Shown here: in pieces, positions 15,474-21,741 of the stretch
Layout: every line of letters starts with the position of its first letter
How positions within the stretch are numbered: the first letter of the stretch is position 1
Assembly: GCA_013821525.1 (NCBI GenBank)
Contig: JACDGR010000008.1
Coordinates: forward strand, 1-24,691
Reading direction: 5' to 3'
Source of the DNA: Actinomycetota bacterium
Lineage (GTDB): Bacteria > Actinomycetota > Thermoleophilia > Gaiellales > Gaiellaceae
DNA: 24,691 nt
Made by a program: the position numbers and the translations under genes
Notes under the pieces: generated by a model
The model's database searches: none
What the model saw: the letters and a program-made list of their open reading frames with translations, nothing else
Told to the model about the DNA's origin: nothing

Positions 15474-15913
15474 GGACTCGCCGGAGCGTCCTGTCCCGCA
15501 GCTTCGAGGGCAGACTCGATCTTCGTGATCGCCCCGGACTCGGCAGCGTCGCCGCCAGGCGCGGCTGCAGCAACGGATTTCGCGATCTCGAGCACGAAGG
15601 CCCGGTAAGCCGCCACCTCGTCGGGCGCCTTCTGCTGCAGCAACGCAACGGATGAACGCAACGCCTCGAGCGTTCCCGACTCGACCTCGTCCGGGGGTGT
15701 GGTCATACCGAAGCCTGCCCCGCGGCCCTCCGCGACCTGGCGGACAACGGCGCTCTCCGAGCTCGACCGGGCGGTCGCCACGTGCTTCGCGAGCGTTCCC
15801 GCCTCCTTGAACGTGTCGAAGAACTTCCGGTCACTCAGAGACACCAGCAAACCGGCGCCGAAGGCGCCCTTCCGCAACATGTCGATCTCGTGCTCGCTCA
15901 GTGTCTCGCTCAT
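15470..15913 (-). CDS. TerB-like helical protein
   Basis: From ATG 15913 the protein has 147 residues, mainly helical. The N-terminus MSETLSEHEIDMLRKGAFGA, the middle KFFDTFKEAGTLAKHV, and the end EVAAYRAFVLEIAKSVAAAA with ITKIESAL resemble the TerB-like proteins common in actinobacteria. In that group the YRxFVLxIAxxVAxAA helix is well kept. Their role is unclear, with links to tellurite or stress responses in better-known relatives. GGAGG lies 9 nt upstream of the ATG on the minus strand. Its position next to a PsiE-like gene may point to a stress setting (weak inference). Confidence 0.65.
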   Translation of the reverse strand: MSETLSEHEIDMLRKGAFGAGLLVSLSDRKFFDTFKEAGTLAKHVATARSSSESAVVRQVAEGRGAGFGMTTPPDEVESGTLEALRSSVALLQQKAPDEVAAYRAFVLEIAKSVAAAAPGGDAAESGAITKIESALEAAGQDAPASP

Positions 15914-16011
15914 CGCAGCCGACCTCCGACGCAGTGGGTTAGGAAGTGAGGCCTTCCCGAAGCCGCCTGTTTTAGTCGCGGTGACCGACGCGAAACGTAC
16001 CGTTCTCTCGA

Positions 16012-16715
16012 ATGGCACAGCCCGAAATCGACGACGCGGGTCCGGCGAACGCGCTGACGGTGCGGCTCGGCGCCGTGCTCGGCGTGTTCGAGGGTGTGCT
16101 CTACGCGTCGGTCGGCGCGCTCCTCGTGATCGTCGGCACGACCTCCAAGCTCGTGCGTGAGGTACCGCCCGCCACGGAGCGATCAACATCGCCGTCCTCG
16201 TGCTCGACCGCGTACTGCTCGCGCTGATCGTCGGCGCGCTTCTCCACACCCTGCGCTTTGTGGTGCGCACCCACGAGATCGCTGTCGAGCCGTTCCTCTA
16301 TATCGGGCTGATTGCCGTCGTCCGGCGGATCCTGATCGTGACCGCCCAACTCGAGCGCGGCGCCCCTTCCGGACGCGCACTCACGAACGTTGTCACGGCT
16401 CGAGACGTGTCATCCGGACGCGCGCCCCGAAAGATTGGTGCGCCAGTAGACGTTCTCAGCGGTCTTCGGCCCGACGCACTTTCTCACGAATGCGTTCTAG
16501 AAGCAGGCTGCGTACGTCGTTATTCAACCGCTTTCCTGATGCGTCGCCCAGCTCGTTGGAAGACTCTCGCTCCTCGTGACGAGCCTCCGAAAGCACATCG
16601 ACGTCGGACTCGGGCTGACTGTCTTTCAACGTCCCTCCCTGGGGCGGCAACGCGATCCGATCTCCAGGAGAATACCTCTCCCGAGGTCAGCCGTCGCGCC
16701 TCACAGGTCGGCTAG
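16012..16715 (+). pseudogene. PsiE-like (phosphate-starvation-inducible E) membrane protein, frameshifted and truncated
   Basis: The ATG at 16012 opens MAQPEIDDAGPANALTVRLG, then a membrane segment (GVFEGVLYASVGALLVIVG). A -1 shift between 16161 and 16180 is needed to join GAINIAVLVLDRVLLALIVG, ALLHTLRFVVRTHEIAVEPF and LYIGLIAVVRRILIVTAQLE. These are strongly PsiE-like (LLHT...VEPFLxxGLIAVVRRIL). An in-frame stop at 16158-16160 bounds the shift on the left. After about 16365 the frame runs on as Arg-rich sequence to 16715, and the last membrane segment expected for the family is absent. The gene therefore looks degraded twice. TACCGT (15998-16003) is 8 nt before the ATG and no Shine-Dalgarno sequence is seen, so it may have been leaderless. 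The 3' limit is uncertain. Confidence 0.7.
16456..16650 (-). CDS. Possible small charged protein
   Basis: A minus-strand frame of up to 64 codons (TTG 16650) or 57 codons (TTG 16629, with GGAGG 4 nt upstream). The product is highly charged and helical: DSQPESDVDVLSEARHEERE, then NDVRSLLLERIREKVRRAED. Composition is protein-like and third-position GC is lower than in the neighbours. Neither start is ideal and no family is recognised. It could be a real small gene or chance within the degraded 3' flank of the PsiE-like relic. Confidence 0.3.
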   Translation of the reverse strand: MPPQGGTLKDSQPESDVDVLSEARHEERESSNELGDASGKRLNNDVRSLLLERIREKVRRAEDR

Positions 16716-17116
16716 ACCGCGAGTTGCGCCAAGAACGCCGACCTCCGGCTGTCCATCGGCAGCGGCGAGGCGGCGATCCTCGTGACCTGGAAAGTCTCGT
16801 CCCCAATCATCACGAGCTCCCCTGGCTCTGGCACGTCCTCTTCGCTCTCAAGCACCGAGTAGCCGGACGGCCGGGCGATGAACTGCATGTGCCCGGCTGC
16901 CGCCGGGGCATCGGGACGCTTTGGCGGGTCGGCAAAGTCGATCCCGTCCTCCAGACGCTGCAGCCGGCTCACCGCGTCTCGCACCTCCGCCAAGACTTCC
17001 TCGAGCAGCACGACGATTGCTGCACCAGTCGCAGGCGGTGCGCTCTCGACGAATAGTGCCCGCTCGAGGTTCGGACGCGAAATCACTCGCCGGCGTTGGA
17101 GATCCTCGCTCTTCAT
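16712..17116 (-). CDS. Conserved-looking hypothetical protein
   Basis: From ATG 17116 the protein has 134 residues. The N-terminal part is helical (GAAIVVLLEEVLAEVRDAVS, LQRLEDGIDF). The C-terminal part is a compact beta domain: MQFIARPSGYSVLESEED, PEPGELVMIGDETFQVTRIA and SPLPMDSRRSAFLAQL. The ending pattern (G-Y-x-L then V-T-x-I-x-x-S-P-L-P-x-D-x-R-R-x-A-F-L) resembles hypothetical proteins I associate with Thermoleophilia, but I cannot name a family. A GGGAG/GGAG-rich stretch just upstream of the ATG supports this start; longer frames run into Arg/Ser-rich sequence. Function is unknown. Confidence 0.6.
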   Translation of the reverse strand: MKSEDLQRRRVISRPNLERALFVESAPPATGAAIVVLLEEVLAEVRDAVSRLQRLEDGIDFADPPKRPDAPAAAGHMQFIARPSGYSVLESEEDVPEPGELVMIGDETFQVTRIAASPLPMDSRRSAFLAQLAV

Positions 17117-17419
17117 GCTCTCCCTTTCTCCGACGGAAGGCAGGATCCTCGCTACGCCCCCGATCCTTGACGCTCGTGCGAAAATCCACGAGCCGGCGAG
17201 ATGGCTCCTCTCCCCCTCCGAGTGAGCGCTCGCTCCGAGCCGGCGCTGCGGCGAGTCCTGCTCTCCCCTGCTCTCCCGGGCGGGGCTCGCCCTGGGCGAG
17301 CTCATCTAGCGTCAGCAGCCCCGCAACTCGGCGCGCACGATCACCCTTCAGGGCGATTCGGCCCGCGCGCCTCGCAATCACAATCAGCAGACCTCAGGCG
17401 ATCACGGAGGCGATGGGAC
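17117..17419. other. Intergenic region without a recognised gene
   Basis: The 303 bp between the minus-strand gene and the tiny ORFs hold no frame I can support. Two features are visible. The first is a tandem direct repeat CCTGCTCTCC x2 at 17257-17276. The second is a hairpin with arms GCTCGCC (17285-17291) and GGCGAGC (17295-17301) around CTG. TCATCTAGCGT follows at 17302-17312, with TAGCGT as a possible -10 for the downstream tiny ORFs, leaving a leader of about 100 nt. GGAGG at 17406-17410 serves the ATG at 17420. Confidence 0.35.
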
Positions 17420-17512
17420 ATGCGGCAACTGCGGAACTCTCCAAGCACGACGGGTACAGGCGCCCACGCGCTCCCGCCGACCCGGCTCAACCAGGAGCAG
17501 CTCTCGTGCTGA
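17420..17512 (+). CDS. Tiny ORF (30 codons), candidate small peptide
   Basis: ATG 17420 is 9 nt after GGAGG (17406-17410). The product reads MRQLRNSPSTTGTGA then HALPPTRLNQEQLSC: polar, no membrane segment, one C-terminal Cys. Its end overlaps the GTG of the next tiny ORF. This is the same plan as at 14099-14217, a small ORF with a strong ribosome binding site followed by an overlapping GTG-started GDWRxW peptide. An alternative frame from ATG 17413 would fuse directly to the GDWR peptide (45 codons), but its spacing to GGAGG is only 2 nt. Confidence 0.3.
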   Translation: MRQLRNSPSTTGTGAHALPPTRLNQEQLSC

Positions 17513-17550
17513 TCTCCGGCGGCGACTGGCGCGGCTGGACCGGTGCGTAG
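17506..17550 (+). CDS. Tiny ORF (14 codons) with GDWRxW motif, abutting a hairpin
   Basis: GTG 17506 is 8 nt after AGGAG (17493-17497), an ideal ribosome binding site. The product is MLISGGDWRGWTGA. The stop TAG ends at 17550 and a perfect 16-bp hairpin starts at 17551, as expected for the last frame of a transcript. It resembles the tiny ORF at 14170-14217. Known families do not come to mind. Possible roles are a leader peptide, a small bioactive peptide or a signal, all unproven. Confidence 0.4.
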   Translation: MLISGGDWRGWTGA

Positions 17551-17585
17551 CGCCCTCCTCGGCTGCAGCGCAGCCGAGGAGGGCG
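17551..17585. terminator. Perfect 16-bp hairpin, likely bidirectional terminator
   Basis: Arms CGCCCTCCTCGGCTGC (17551-17566) and its exact complement (17570-17585) enclose the loop AGC. No T-run follows on either side, which is common for terminators in high-GC actinobacteria. It sits between the tiny ORF ending at 17550 and the convergent ferritin-like gene ending at 17621, so it could stop both transcripts. Confidence 0.8.
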
Positions 17586-17620
17586 GTCGGGGCGACAGCG
17601 CACGCCCCTGGGATTGACGC

Positions 17621-18388
17621 TTACGGCAGACGCCCGAAGAGGGCGACGACGTCGGGTGGCGCGCTCGTGATGAAGCCCTTGGCGGCGGCGAAGATCTCGG
17701 ACGGCTTCTTGGCCGTGTCGAACGCCGACGGGAACGGGCTCTTGCCGGTCAGAACGTTGAGGTACGAAGCGTGACGCGCCTCGACGGTTGCGATCGTCGC
17801 ACCCGCCTGCAGGAAGTCACCCTTGTCGACGTACCGAATCGCACCGTCGTACGCCATCACGCCGGTGTTCTCGAGCAGGCTCGCCGTGGCGAGGAACGTC
17901 GTGACGCTCTTGAAGGCCGCAGAGAAGTCGAACGTGGCCGGGTTGACCGCTGCCGCACCGAGGCCGGCACGCAGGAACTGCACGTGCTGCACCTCATGGT
18001 TGCGGATCGCAACCAGGTTCCCGTACACGCTCTTCTGAACACGACCGCCGAACCCCTTGATCTGCTTGGAGCTCGAAATCGCGCCACGTGAGAACTTCGC
18101 GCTGCTCGCCGAGACGCCCGTCGTGCCCGAGCCACCGAGGGCCTGGGTGTAGAAGGTCGCCTCGAGATACTCGAGCGTCAACGCGTAGTTCAGGACGTCG
18201 ACGTCGGAAACGTTGTCGCCCACGTCGCCTGCCCATGCGGGGCGTGCGACAGCCCCGAGCAGAGCACTGCCACCAACGAGGGCGACGCCCCCGACGCCGG
18301 CCTTGCGCAAAAAGGCGCCCCGCGTGTCGCCAGACGTCGCCCCAGCGACGTCAGTCCGATCCTGCTCGAACGGATTTGAATCTTGCAT
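17621..18388 (-). CDS. Tat-exported ferritin-like domain protein
   Basis: From ATG 18388 the protein has 255 residues. The N-terminal region has a Tat-like signal: RGAFLRKAGVGGVALVGGSA ending ARPAWAGD. The twin-Arg motif is degenerate (one Arg pair element R-x-x-F-L-R-K), so Tat use is probable rather than certain. The mature domain is a ferritin-like four-helix bundle: VLNYALTLEYLEATFYTQAL (Glu of helix A), RNHEVQHVQFL (E-x-x-H of helix B), a long third helix SVTTFLATASLLENTGVMAY, and ATVEARHASYLNVL (E-x-R-H of helix D). Metal-ligand Glu/His residues are therefore present in all the expected places. Relatives are envelope proteins of unknown or desiccation/stress-linked role. The start was chosen because the sequence upstream of 18388 is not signal-like. 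Confidence 0.85.
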   Translation of the reverse strand: MQDSNPFEQDRTDVAGATSGDTRGAFLRKAGVGGVALVGGSALLGAVARPAWAGDVGDNVSDVDVLNYALTLEYLEATFYTQALGGSGTTGVSASSAKFSRGAISSSKQIKGFGGRVQKSVYGNLVAIRNHEVQHVQFLRAGLGAAAVNPATFDFSAAFKSVTTFLATASLLENTGVMAYDGAIRYVDKGDFLQAGATIATVEARHASYLNVLTGKSPFPSAFDTAKKPSEIFAAAKGFITSAPPDVVALFGRLP

Positions 18389-18463
18389 CACCCTGTCCCT
18401 TCCTCGGACGGCTGCGACTGGACGAACAAGCAGCCGGTCTTCCGGTTCGCACGCGGGCCCAAA

Positions 18464-18482
18464 GCGGTTCGGAGGGAACCGC
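18464..18482. promoter_or_regulatory. Perfect 7-bp inverted repeat in divergent intergenic region
   Basis: GCGGTTC (18464-18470) and GAACCGC (18476-18482) are exact complements around GGAGG. The repeat sits near the middle of the 169-bp gap between the divergent ferritin-like gene and the gene at 18558, where an operator would be expected. No clear -35/-10 pair could be assigned to either gene. Confidence 0.4.
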
Positions 18483-18557
18483 ACGAGGGTTCAGCACACG
18501 CGTACCTTGGGAACGAGGCAGCTCAAGGAATCGGCATTTCGAGAAGAGAGGTTCGTG

Positions 18558-18893
18558 ATGGCCCCTGTAGGAAAGCTCGTCAAGCTCGCACTCGCAGCCA
18601 AGGTGGCGACCGAGCACCTTTCGCAGGAAGACCGCGCTCGGGTGCTTCGCACGGTCCAGACCGTCACGGACCGCCTGCGCCCACCGAAGGGCGTCGGCGA
18701 CGCACACCCCCTCAAGGTCGCGCAATCGAAGCACAAAGGCGTCTTCCAGGTCGTGATGCCGGACACGCTGCGCACCTCGTTCGATGCGTGGATCCGGGCG
18801 AGCGGCATGGTCACCTACCCGCTGCCCGGCCTGGACGAGGACGAGCTTGAGACGCTCGGCGTCGGGCCTGGGGCAGCGTCGCAGCAGAAGTAA
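18558..18893 (+). CDS. Small basic protein of unknown function
   Basis: From ATG 18558 the protein has 111 residues. AGAGG lies 6 nt upstream, which supports the start. The N-terminal half is basic and helical (PVGKLVKLALAAKVATEHLS, EDRARVLRTVQTVTDRL). The second half has a beta-like segment (KHKGVFQVVMPDTLRTSFDA) and an acidic tail (LPGLDEDELETLGVG). The lack of a signal peptide points to the cytoplasm. I do not recognise the family. A hairpin terminator follows at 18902-18935, so it is probably a single-gene transcript. Confidence 0.6.
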   Translation: MAPVGKLVKLALAAKVATEHLSQEDRARVLRTVQTVTDRLRPPKGVGDAHPLKVAQSKHKGVFQVVMPDTLRTSFDAWIRASGMVTYPLPGLDEDELETLGVGPGAASQQK

Positions 18894-18901
18894 CCGACGA
18901 G

Positions 18902-18935
18902 GCACCGGGCGTGCGCTGGGCGCGGCGCCCGGTGC
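18902..18935 (+). terminator. Hairpin terminator after the small basic protein gene
   Basis: GCACCGGGCG (18902-18911) pairs exactly with CGCCCGGTGC (18926-18935). The 14-nt loop contains a further GCGC/GCGC pair. A pyrimidine-rich run (TCTTCCTTCTC) follows at 18936-18946, giving a rho-independent look. It begins 9 nt after the stop of the gene ending at 18893 and lies just before the convergent gene ending at 18955. Confidence 0.75.
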
Positions 18936-18954
18936 TCTTCCTTCTCGAGCGGTG

Positions 18955-19656
18955 CTACTTCTTGACGTGCTTGGTCTTCGCCGGCGCGGGGGCCGTCGAG
19001 AGACCACTGTGCTTGGTGCTCTTGCCGTGCTTCGCATGATGGTCGACGTAGGAGACGCACTGTCCCTGGTTCTTGAAGGACGGCTGCGTGAACGTCTTCC
19101 AGCCAGCGTGCTTGCACGAGGCCTTCGTGGTCGGCGTGCCGCCCGTCGTGGCCGGCACCGGCACCTCTGCCGTGCCGTTGACGAAGATCTTCGAGACGTC
19201 TGCCGTGCCCTGGACGTCGAGCAGAACATCGGCGGAGGTGATCGTCCCGGGCGGGAACGGAAGCCCGCCTGCCGCGATCGACGCCGCGTCGAACGTGTAC
19301 GTGAGCGTGCCGTCACCGTTCGTCGTCGGCGCCACGTTGTTGCAGCCGAGGAAGAACGTGCCTGTGGTCGTCACGATGTCGAAGCGAGGCGATCCGCCCT
19401 GACACTGTGCGGCGCTGCCGAGCGTGAACGCCGCGGTGGTGAACGCCTGGCCCGTCAGGCCGGTGATGTCGGCTCCGGCGGCGGCGTTGGTTCCCGTCGC
19501 GCAATTCTTGGCAAGGTGGAGCACGCCATTGCTGTACGTCGCGCTCGGACAACCGGTGCTGCCCGGGTCGTAGACGCCGGGCACGAGCGCGGGCGCAGCG
19601 CTGCCGGCCAGCGCGAGCGTGAGAATGATGACGGTCGAGATGATCGTTTTCTGCAA
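18955..19656 (-). CDS. Secreted Cys-containing protein with actinobacterial C-terminal motif
   Basis: Read from TTG 19656 the protein has 233 residues: MQKTIISTVIILTLALAGSA is a signal peptide, followed by APALVPGVYDPGSTGCPSA. The mature part is Gly/Thr-rich and beta-like, with Cys residues at intervals (GCPS, NCATG, QCQGG, GCNN). A C-terminal motif CKHAGWKTFTQPSFKNQGQC follows, and then VSYV and a Lys/His-rich tail. The CKxxGWxxFxxPxFKNQGxCVxYV pattern recurs at the ends of many actinobacterial secreted proteins; its role is unknown. No ATG lies near the signal peptide, hence TTG, with GGGG about 7 nt upstream. The chosen start is likely but not certain. Confidence 0.75.
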   Translation of the reverse strand: MQKTIISTVIILTLALAGSAAPALVPGVYDPGSTGCPSATYSNGVLHLAKNCATGTNAAAGADITGLTGQAFTTAAFTLGSAAQCQGGSPRFDIVTTTGTFFLGCNNVAPTTNGDGTLTYTFDAASIAAGGLPFPPGTITSADVLLDVQGTADVSKIFVNGTAEVPVPATTGGTPTTKASCKHAGWKTFTQPSFKNQGQCVSYVDHHAKHGKSTKHSGLSTAPAPAKTKHVKK

Positions 19657-19779
19657 GGTGCGACCCCACTTCGTGTTGTCGGAACTCGTGCAGGGACGCG
19701 TCCTGCGCCCCAGGGATAGAAGATCCCGGCAGGGCCGAAAACTTGCGGTTCGCCCGTGACCGCGGGTCTCTGTTAAGCG
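19657..19779. promoter_or_regulatory. Divergent intergenic region with two short hairpins
   Basis: Between the divergent starts lie a GACGCGTC palindrome flanked by GCAG and CTGC (within 19690-19706) and a small hairpin GGGAT-AGAAG-ATCCC (19713-19727). Either could be an operator or part of the 5' leader of the secreted protein gene. No clear promoter hexamers were found. I could not match it to a riboswitch class. Confidence 0.25.
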
Positions 19780-20259
19780 GTGCGTCCGCCGCGGAGGGCC
19801 AGACCGCCCAAGGCAGAACGTCTTAAGGTGGTCGATTCGACCCTGGAACATTCGACACCGCGCACCTCCGGCCGCGCCGCGTTCACGCGCCTCTATCTCG
19901 GCTCCCTGATCGCGGCCGCCGAGGAAGAGGCCCTTGCCCGGGAGCAGCACAGGCAGAGGGTGCGACTGCGATTCGCCCGGCGACGGCTCAGGCGGATCCG
20001 CGAGATCTACGCGACCCGCGAGCGCGACGTTCTCTCGACCACCGGGGCGCGCCCCATCGGGGCCTTCTCGGTCGCGACCGTCGCCTTTCTCGCGGTGACT
20101 GTACTACTGCTCGGGACGATCTCGCGACACGGCTTGGCCGGCGCGCTCCCGCAGATCGAGGAAATCGGCTTTCTCGTCCTGGCGATGATCTGGTTCGCGC
20201 TTGCGGTCGCCTGCACGCCCGAAACCGTCGTAGGCGAGCCGGCGAACCCGGCCGCCTAG
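19780..20259 (+). CDS. Two-pass membrane protein of unknown function
   Basis: Up to 159 residues from GTG 19780. A helical, strongly basic region (about 50-83, EEEALAREQHRQR and RRLRRIREIY) precedes two membrane segments: about 95-113 (GAFSVATVAFLAVTVLLLG) and about 128-146 (EIGFLVLAMIWFALAVA). The basic side should be cytosolic. The start is uncertain: GTG 19828 would remove 16 Pro/Arg-rich residues, and neither has a clear ribosome binding site. No family recognised. It is convergent with the Ig-like gene, with only 4 bp between the stops. Confidence 0.55.
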   Translation: MRPPRRARPPKAERLKVVDSTLEHSTPRTSGRAAFTRLYLGSLIAAAEEEALAREQHRQRVRLRFARRRLRRIREIYATRERDVLSTTGARPIGAFSVATVAFLAVTVLLLGTISRHGLAGALPQIEEIGFLVLAMIWFALAVACTPETVVGEPANPAA

Positions 20260-20263
20260 CCCG

Positions 20264-20823
20264 TCAGGTGACGTGCACCCAGCGGCAGCTGGTGAGGCTC
20301 GAGTTCCCAACGACATCCGTCGCACTCGCGCAATACCGGTAGTCGCCTCGCAGGCGCGGCGTCCACTGCGCGAAGTACGTCGCCGTCGGGTCGTAATGCT
20401 GGGCGGCGAGCTTCGCCAGCCAGGGCGTCGTCCCGCGACGTGTGACCCGGAGTAGGACGATTGTGGTCGTGGGTTCGACGATGCGGTAGGTGAGTCGCGA
20501 CGGCGCCAGGCGCACCTTGCCACCGAGCGCCGAGATCAACGGAGCGGTCGTATCCGCGGCGACGCTGAAGCTCTGGACGAGGCGCCGGCAGGAGGGGCAA
20601 GGAGCGCCAGCGCGCCGCGCGCATCCACGGTGGCGTCGGAGGTGATCCGTACCGAGACGACCTCGTTCGACGGGATCTCTGAGCCGGTGATCTCGAACGC
20701 CGGTTGCACCGAGGCCGCAGCGTCCGGAGCAGGCTGCACGACGGTGAACGACGCCGCCGCTTGTGCAGCCGGCGCAACCAGCATGGCGACCACCACGACG
20801 GCGCAGAGGAGTGCCCGCAACAT
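20264..20823 (-). pseudogene. Secreted Ig-like-domain protein, single-base frameshift
   Basis: ATG 20823 opens a signal peptide (MLRALLCAVVVVAMLVAPAA, then QAA) and a first beta domain (EITGSEIPSNEVVSVRITSD). The frame breaks at about 20584: after LALLAPPAG the continuation is in the next frame as RLVQSFSVAADTTAPLI, then KVRLAPSRLTYRIVEPTTTI, HYDPTATYFAQWTPRLRGDY and SATDVVGNSSLTSCRWVHV. The DTTAPxI and TDVVGN phrases are typical of bacterial Ig-like repeats. The rejoined product would be about 185 residues and coherent, so one missing base is the simplest explanation. TAGATT (20831-20836) lies 7 nt before the ATG, fitting a leaderless start; a TTG at 20832 is the alternative. Likely an extracellular or surface protein. 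Confidence 0.7.
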
Positions 20824-20886
20824 CCGCCTCAATCTAGCCCACCGCGCTGGGAAAGCGACCTACGATCATCTAGCGTTGAACGTGGG
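20824..20886. promoter_or_regulatory. Compact divergent promoter region
   Basis: The 63 bp between the two divergent starts carry TAGATT on the minus strand (20831-20836, 7 nt before ATG 20823). On the plus strand TAGCGT (20871-20876) lies 10 nt before ATG 20887, and TACGAT at 20861-20866 is an alternative -10. Neither side shows a good -35. No strong Shine-Dalgarno sequence precedes the hydrolase ATG. Confidence 0.4.
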
Positions 20887-21724
20887 ATGAGTGGCGTCGA
20901 TGAAACTGTCAGCACACAGGTCGAGCACGCAAACGCCTCGGGCCTGACGCCGGTTGTCTTCATCCATGGGCTGTGGCTCCTGCCGACGAGCTGGGCGCGT
21001 TGGACGGAGCTCTTCGCAGGTGCCGGGCTCGCGCCCGTGACGCCCGGCTGGCCGGACGATCCGACCACGGTCGCGGAGGCTCGCGCACATCCCGAGGTCT
21101 TCGCCGGCAAGACCGTGCGGCAGGTCGCCGACCACACCGCCGCGGTGATCGCACGGCTTCACAAGAAGCCTGCCGTCATCGGGCACTCCTTTGGTGGGCT
21201 GTTCACCCAAATCGTCGCCGGCCGCGGACTGGCGGTCGTCTCCGTCGCGATCGACCCGGCCCCGTTCCGGGGGGTGCTGCCGCTGCCGGTGTCGGCGCTG
21301 CGTTCCGCGTCTCCCGTACTCGGGAACCCCGCGAACTACAAGCGCGCCGTCAGCCTGACCTACGACCAGTTCCGGTACGGCTGGGCCAACGCGCTTGCCG
21401 AGACCGAGGCGAAGGAGCTGTACGACACCTTCCACGTGCCCGCACCGGGAGCGCCTCTGTTCCAGGCGGCAACAGCGAACTTCAACCCGCTCACGGAGGT
21501 CAAGGTCGACACGAAGAACGACGCCCGCGGCCCAATGCTCCTGATCTCGGGTCAGCAGGATCACACCGTGCCCTGGGCGATCGCGTCATACAAGAAGCAG
21601 AGGGGCAACATCGGCGTGACCGAGATCATCGAGATCCCGAAGCGCGGACACGCACTGACGATCGACCGCCGGCTGGTCCGAGGTCGCCGAGACCGCGCTC
21701 GCCTTCGTGCGCCGCTTCAGCTGA
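20887..21724 (+). pseudogene. Alpha/beta hydrolase, single-base frameshift near the C-terminus
   Basis: From ATG 20887 the protein shows PVVFIHGLWLLPTSWARW (oxyanion region), the nucleophile elbow VIGHSFGGLF (Ser), LLISGQQDHTVPW (acid Asp) and KRGHALTID (catalytic His). After TID the frame should continue GWSEVAETALAFVRRFS and stop at 21722-21724. This reading needs removal of one base in GACCGCCGG at about 21666-21672. Without it the frame reads on antisense into the next gene to 21909. The catalytic triad lies before the break, so an enzyme could still form. The corrected stop is 17 bp before the convergent PQQ gene stop, which supports the corrected end. The substrate is unknown. Confidence 0.8.
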
Positions 21725-21741
21725 CTGGTTCTGCCCCGGGG

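Noticed and set aside
17257..17276. Tandem CCTGCTCTCC duplication as a repeat array
   Set aside because: Only two units, no further copies, no CRISPR-like spacing.
17302..17312. TCATCTAGCGT shared exactly with 20866-20876
   Set aside because: An 11-bp match in 24.7 kb can arise by chance; apart from a possible -10 (TAGCGT) nothing around the two copies matches.
18475..18502. ECF-sigma promoter (GGAACC ... CGT) before the small basic protein gene
   Set aside because: The spacing of about 21 nt between the two boxes is too long for the usual 16-18 nt, and GGAACC is explained by the inverted repeat.
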